Assembly (NCBI RefSeq): GCF_019396355.1
Contig: NZ_JAHKRK010000052.1
Coordinates: forward strand, 1-38,919
DNA length: 38,919 bases
Direction of reading: 5' to 3'
From: Pseudonocardia nigra
GTDB taxonomy: Bacteria; Actinomycetota; Actinomycetes; Mycobacteriales; Pseudonocardiaceae
Shown: positions 35,850 through 38,919 of the stretch, one piece after another
Numbering within the stretch: position 1 is the stretch's first letter
Layout: each line of letters opens with the position of its first letter
Notes under the pieces: model-generated
Seen by the model: the letters and a program-made list of their open reading frames with translations, nothing else
Told to the model about the DNA's origin: nothing
Databases searched by the model: none
Position numbers and translations under genes: made by a program

Positions 35850-36818
35850 ATGACGACGACGAGCACCGCCCGCCTCCTGGATCGGCCCGACGGCCGGCGC
35901 ATCGCGGTCCACGACCTCACGCAGCCTCCTCGCTGGCGCTCGTCGGCCGCGTTCGGACCTGCTGTGTCTGATGGTGAGCTCGCAAGCTCGCTCACGTCGG
36001 AGGCCCCGGCCGACGCCCCGGTCGTGCTGATGATCCACCCGGCGCCGGGATCGGGCCGGTTCGACCCGGATCCGACGGCGACGGCCCGCAACGGCGTGCG
36101 GCTGATCTCGGTGGATCGCGCGGGCTACGGCGGCTCGGATCCGGTCGGTGCTGGCGCGTTCGCGACCGTCGCGACGGCGGCCGACGACGTGGTCGCGGTG
36201 CTCGAGGACGTCCTTCCGGCCGGCGCCACCGCCGGGTTGGCCGGATGGTCGGCCGGTGGCCGCGTCGCGCTGGCGGTGGCCGCCCGGCGGCCGGACCTCG
36301 TCCGGCGGGTCGCCGTGATCGGGACGCCCGCGCCGGACGAGGAGGTGCCGTGGATCCCGGAGGAGCAGCGGGCGGGCATCGATGCGCTGCGTGGGCTTCC
36401 CGCCGCCGACGCCCACGCCGCCCTGGCGGGCGCGTTCGCCCCCATGCTGGCCGCGTTGACGGGCGACGCGCGCTTCGGGCTGGTCGGGATCGACGAGGCG
36501 GACGCCGGCGTGCTCGCCGATCCCGGCGTTGTCGACCGGCTGCGTGCGATGCTCGACGAGGCGCTCGCACAGGGCGGCGCCGGGATGATCGCGGACATCG
36601 CCGGCTACACGTTGCAGCCGTGGGGGTTCGAGCCCGCGGACGTGGCGGCGGAGGTGCTGCTCGGCTACGGCGCCGCCGACTTCGTCGGCCCCGACCACGG
36701 CGCGTGGTGGGAGAAGACGCTGCCGCACGCGCGGCTCGAGGTGGTGCCGGAGGTCGGGCACCTCGTGGTCGTGCCCTTGTGGGAGCAGGTGCTCGGCCAC
36801 CTCACCAGGCAGGGCTGA
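35850..36818 (+). CDS. Alpha/beta hydrolase, WYL-regulated
   Basis: A 322-residue alpha/beta-hydrolase: oxyanion region LMIHPAPGSGRF, ISVDRAGYGGSD, nucleophile elbow GWSAGG (Ser), a cap segment, and VPEVGHLVVV with the catalytic His. An Asp in GYGAADFVGPDH is the likely acid. Between the first strand and the oxyanion loop is an unusual ~25-residue insert (roughly residues 27-53) encoded partly by a palindromic element at 35974-35995. The ATG is chosen for conserved RLLDRPDGRRIAVHD close behind. The substrate is unknown. Confidence 0.85.
   Translation: MTTTSTARLLDRPDGRRIAVHDLTQPPRWRSSAAFGPAVSDGELASSLTSEAPADAPVVLMIHPAPGSGRFDPDPTATARNGVRLISVDRAGYGGSDPVGAGAFATVATAADDVVAVLEDVLPAGATAGLAGWSAGGRVALAVAARRPDLVRRVAVIGTPAPDEEVPWIPEEQRAGIDALRGLPAADAHAALAGAFAPMLAALTGDARFGLVGIDEADAGVLADPGVVDRLRAMLDEALAQGGAGMIADIAGYTLQPWGFEPADVAAEVLLGYGAADFVGPDHGAWWEKTLPHARLEVVPEVGHLVVVPLWEQVLGHLTRQG
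35974..35995. repeat. In-gene palindromic element (AGCTTGCG core), copy 2
   Basis: GTGAGC-N10-GCTCAC with inner GAGCT-CGCA-AGCTC, inside the hydrolase reading frame. On the opposite strand it resembles the element at 23975-23996. Its codons (GELASSLT) form part of an extra loop of the protein. Confidence 0.5.
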
Positions 36819-36836
36819 CGGCCGCCGATCGGTGCC

Positions 36837-36934
36837 GACTCGCGGGGGCGCAGTGGCGGGCGACTCGCGCGTCGAAACGGGGCGACTCGCGCGCCATTCT
36901 GTGCCGACTCGCCCGCCGGTGCGTGCCGACTCGC
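36837..36934. repeat. 22-bp GACTCGC tandem array
   Basis: GACTCGC recurs at 36837, 36862, 36884, 36906 and 36928 (spacings 25, 22, 22, 22), usually as G(T/G)GC(C/G)GACTCGCSSG. The array fills the gap between convergent hydrolase and mhuD genes. A reverse-orientation pair with the same period is at 35015-35043. Confidence 0.8.
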
Positions 36935-36984
36935 GGGATCAGGTCGTCGGCCGGCCGGGTTCCGCCGCGGCGTCGAGCGCCCTG

Positions 36985-37290
36985 TCAGGACGCCGTGGAG
37001 CTGAAGACGACCTCAAACTCCAGCACCGACGACCCGGTGCCGACCGGACGGGCGCGCTCGCCGGAGTGGGCCTCCTTGGCAGCGCCGTTCATCCACGCCT
37101 GGAACGACTCCTCGTCCTCCCAGTGCGTGACCACGAAGTAGCGCTCCTCGCCCCGGACCGGGCGCAGCAGCTCGAAGGAGATGAAGCCCGGCTGGTTGTC
37201 CACGGCGTGCAGCCGGTTGGCGAACCGCTTCTCCAGCTCGGGCCCCGCGCCCTCGGGCACCTCGATGGCATTGATCTTCACGACGGCCAT
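36985..37290 (-). CDS. mhuD: Heme-degrading monooxygenase MhuD
   Basis: MhuD binds two hemes and cleaves heme to iron and mycobilin without releasing CO (established for M. tuberculosis Rv3592). The 101-residue ABM-fold protein is close to the mycobacterial sequence as remembered: MAVVKINAIEVPEGAGPELE, LLRPVRGEERYFVVTHWE and GTGSSVLEFEVV. The heme-pocket residues Asn7, Trp66 and His75 are all present at the same positions. The ATG has TAGCCT seven bases upstream, so it is probably leaderless. It is divergent from an alpha/beta hydrolase, as Rv3592 is from Rv3591c (from memory). Confidence 0.88.
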   Translation of the reverse strand: MAVVKINAIEVPEGAGPELEKRFANRLHAVDNQPGFISFELLRPVRGEERYFVVTHWEDEESFQAWMNGAAKEAHSGERARPVGTGSSVLEFEVVFSSTAS

Positions 37291-37296
37291 GGCCCC

Positions 37297-37303
37297 TAGG
37301 CTA
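37297..37303. promoter_or_regulatory. Shared bidirectional -10 box, mhuD and hydrolase
   Basis: TAGGCTA reads as TAGGCT on the plus strand (37297-37302, seven bases before hydrolase ATG 37310) and as TAGCCT on the minus strand (37303-37298, seven bases before mhuD ATG 37290). Only 19 bp separate the two start codons. Both transcripts would be leaderless. Confidence 0.6.
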
Positions 37304-37309
37304 CGTGCG

Positions 37310-38116
37310 ATGCGACGCAAGGTGCGGACCGGCGACGGCGTGGAGCTCGCGCTGGTCGAGTTCGGCGGCGCGGGGCGGCCGATCCTGCTCCTGCACGGGC
37401 TGATGGGCCGGGCGACGACGTGGTGGCCGTTGGCGCAGTGGCTGACCGGGTACGGGCGCGTCGTGGGCCTGGACGCCCGCGGGCACGGCCGTTCCGGGGC
37501 GCGCGGGCCGTGGACGACCGAGCGGATGGCGAAGGACGCCGCCGACGCGCTGGAGGCGCTCGTGGCAGCTGACATCTCGCGGGGGGCCGTCGTCGTCGGG
37601 CACTCGATGGGTGCCCTGCACGGCATCGTGCTCGCCGCGCGCCGGCCCGATCTCGTGCGCGCGCTCGTCGTGGAGGACATGGCGGTGGACTTCCGCGGCC
37701 GCAACGCCGAGGACGCGCGCGCCTGGTTCTCCGCGCTCCCGAAGCCGTTCCCCAGCCTGGCCGCGGTGCGGCAGGTGTTCGGGACCCCGCGGCCGGAGTT
37801 CGGCGAGTACATGGCCGAGTGCGTCGAGGAGCGCGCCGACGGCTACCACCTGCTCACCCGGGTCGAGGACGCCGTCGAGATCGCGGCGGAGTGGGCACGC
37901 GCCGACCACTGGGCCGCCCTGCCCGCCGTGCGCTGCCCCGTGCTGCTCCTCGAGGCCGAGGACGGGGTGGCGCCGGGCGGGCAGATGGCCGAGATGACCC
38001 GTCGACTGGTGGACGCGCGGCACGTCCGCCTGCCGGGCACCGGGCACCTCGTCCACGCCGCCGACCCGGCGGGCTACCGGGCGGAGGTCGAGCGGTTCCT
38101 CGCCGGGCTCAGCTGA
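37310..38116 (+). CDS. Alpha/beta hydrolase, mhuD-linked
   Basis: A 268-residue alpha/beta-hydrolase: LLLHGLMGRATTWWP (oxyanion), GLDARGHGRSG, nucleophile elbow VVGHSMGALHG, a helical cap, LLLEAEDGVAPGG with the likely acid, and GTGHLVHAAD with the catalytic His. The start is fixed by TAGGCT seven bases upstream. Its partner mhuD reads divergently, an arrangement remembered also for Rv3591c/Rv3592. The conserved pairing suggests a role linked to heme breakdown products or heme uptake, but no substrate is known. Confidence 0.87.
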   Translation: MRRKVRTGDGVELALVEFGGAGRPILLLHGLMGRATTWWPLAQWLTGYGRVVGLDARGHGRSGARGPWTTERMAKDAADALEALVAADISRGAVVVGHSMGALHGIVLAARRPDLVRALVVEDMAVDFRGRNAEDARAWFSALPKPFPSLAAVRQVFGTPRPEFGEYMAECVEERADGYHLLTRVEDAVEIAAEWARADHWAALPAVRCPVLLLEAEDGVAPGGQMAEMTRRLVDARHVRLPGTGHLVHAADPAGYRAEVERFLAGLS

Positions 38117-38567
38117 CCTCCACCCCCAGCACGCGGGCCCGCACCGGCCGCACGGGGTGCAGCGCCGCGAAGGCCTCGGCGGGCCGCTCGGTGGCGAGGA
38201 CGCAGTGCGGCAGCCACGTCCCGGGCAGGTAGGCCGCCACGGGCGAGCGGACGCGCCCGGCCAGGGCGTCGTGCGCCGCGGCGTGGACGGCGAGCAACTC
38301 GGCGTCGACGACGGCGGCCAGCACCAGCTCGTCGGCGCGCCCGGCGACCGTGCCGAGGGTGGCGAGCCAGATCGAGGGCACGCCCACCAGCCGCAGCTCG
38401 GCCTCCAGTGCCTCCCGTGCGGGTGGCGGGATCGCGGCGGCCGCGGCCACGGTGACGGACGGGGAGCCGCCCGGCGCGGCGATCCCGGCGGCCCGCAGCC
38501 GCGCGCGCAGCCCGGTCACCTCCGCGCACGCGTCGTCGTCGAGGCGGAACCGGACGGTCTGGGCCAC
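38109..38567 (-). CDS. 2H phosphoesterase (2'-5' RNA ligase-like), degenerate
   Basis: A 152-residue protein with the layout of LigT/CPDase-type 2H enzymes: VRFRLDDDACAEVTGLRARL at the N-terminus, then positions where two HxT motifs are expected. The first reads SPSVTV (His replaced by Ser) and the second LPHCVLA (His kept, Thr replaced by Val). Catalysis as a 2H phosphoesterase is therefore doubtful; a nucleotide-binding role is possible. It overlaps the convergent hydrolase by 8 bp and lies downstream of mutY on the same strand (gap 8 nt), so the two are probably co-transcribed. Confidence 0.65.
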   Translation of the reverse strand: MAQTVRFRLDDDACAEVTGLRARLRAAGIAAPGGSPSVTVAAAAAIPPPAREALEAELRLVGVPSIWLATLGTVAGRADELVLAAVVDAELLAVHAAAHDALAGRVRSPVAAYLPGTWLPHCVLATERPAEAFAALHPVRPVRARVLGVEVS

Positions 38568-38575
38568 GGCGTTCC

Positions 38576-38919
38576 TCAGGCCGGCAGCGCGAAGCGGCCG
38601 TCGTCGGTCTGCTCGGCGAGCCCGTCGACGAGCAGGGAGTCCAGGCAGCGGTCACGCTGTGCGGCGTCGGACCACGCCGCATCGAGCGCCGCCCGTTCCA
38701 CCGGGCCCGGGGCGGCCCGCAGCACGTCGAGCAGCCGCCCGCGCACCTGGCGGTCGGTGCCCGCGAAGCCCTGCACCGGTTTGCGGGGGCCGGCGTAGGC
38801 GGGCCGGCCTGTGGCGTGCCACGCGCAGGCCGCGAGCACCGGGCAGACGGCGCACCGCGGGGCCCGCGCGGTGCAGATCACCGCGCCCAACTCCATGAGC
38901 CCGGCGGAGACGACGGCCG
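38576..38919 (-). CDS. mutY: A/G-specific adenine glycosylase MutY, C-terminal part
   Basis: MutY removes adenine mispaired with 8-oxoguanine. The visible 3' portion (about 114 codons; the 5' end lies beyond the window) starts inside the glycosylase domain with AVVSAGLMELGAVICTARAPRC. The four iron-sulfur cysteines are spaced C-x6-C-x2-C-x5-C. A short C-terminal region follows (DRQVRGRLLDVLRAAPGPVE...) with no clear NUDIX-like 8-oxoG-recognition domain, as in some shorter actinobacterial MutY. The catalytic residues are outside the window. Confidence 0.92.
   Translation of the reverse strand, partial: AVVSAGLMELGAVICTARAPRCAVCPVLAACAWHATGRPAYAGPRKPVQGFAGTDRQVRGRLLDVLRAAPGPVERAALDAAWSDAAQRDRCLDSLLVDGLAEQTDDGRFALPA

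Noticed and set aside
36837..36934. CRISPR array
   Set aside because: Units share only about 9-12 bp and have a 22-bp period with ~10-bp variable parts; too short for repeat-spacer structure and no cas gene is present.
36985..37290. Generic antibiotic-biosynthesis monooxygenase
   Set aside because: The N-terminal sequence, size and the Asn7/Trp66/His75 heme pocket match MhuD specifically.

Overview
The window is very GC-rich DNA with strong G/C bias at third codon positions, many GTG starts and actinobacterial signature genes (lsr2, mhuD, clpC with ftsH, a DUF2342 metalloprotease, DUF3180). Together with the protein sequences this points to an actinomycete, most likely of the Pseudonocardiaceae (Pseudonocardia-like). 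That placement is inference. The gene order from ppa to mutY follows the Mycobacterium tuberculosis block Rv3628 to Rv3589 (from memory): ppa, dacB, DUF2342, tilS, hpt, ftsH, folE-P-B-K, DUF3180, DUF2520, panC, panD, coaX, lysS, lsr2, clpC, mhuD, hydrolase, mutY. The window is therefore mainly conserved chromosome with accessory genes and small repeats inserted at gene boundaries.

Layout. 1-2.1 kb: tail of a probable transposase, a membrane-anchored spermidine-synthase-like protein and a small conserved protein. 2.2-6.3 kb: surE and a Tat-type phoD (minus strand), then an aldose-1-epimerase-like gene and a DUF1353 protein. 6.4-8.5 kb: a MaoC hydratase/thiolase pair and a small unknown gene. 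8.6-10.9 kb: a MarR regulator with a 14-TM DHA2 efflux pump. 10.9-15.8 kb: ppa divergent from dacB, then DUF2342, tilS and hpt. 15.9-22.5 kb: a secreted trypsin-like protease, then ftsH with the folate operon, in which adjacent genes touch or overlap. 22.5-27.3 kb: a PrsW-like protease and the pantothenate/CoA operon (DUF2520-panC-panD-coaX). 27.2-33.7 kb: a methyltransferase divergent from lysS, then lsr2, a siderophore-interacting protein and clpC. 33.9-38.9 kb: a YihY membrane protein, a WYL regulator divergent from a hydrolase, mhuD divergent from a second hydrolase, a 2H-phosphoesterase-like gene and the 3' part of mutY.

No single large undescribed gene system (defence island, BGC, prophage, CRISPR) is visible. 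The unusual material is in the non-coding DNA and at gene starts. It includes two related ~170 bp CTAG-ended MITE-like elements, one of which abuts the panD ribosome-binding site while the other separates clpC from its terminator. Four copies of an AAAGCCAC inverted-repeat family and two clusters of a 22-bp GACTCGC repeat lie beside gene 3' ends. Many genes carry a TANNNT box 6-8 nt before the start codon, as expected for leaderless transcripts. In the mhuD/hydrolase gap one symmetric TAGGCTA appears to serve both directions. Other points are a CTG start for folE overlapping the ftsH stop, a C7 tract that puts the best phoD start out of frame, an iron-box-like site at the siderophore-interacting gene, and a perfect palindrome exactly midway between the WYL regulator and its divergent neighbour.
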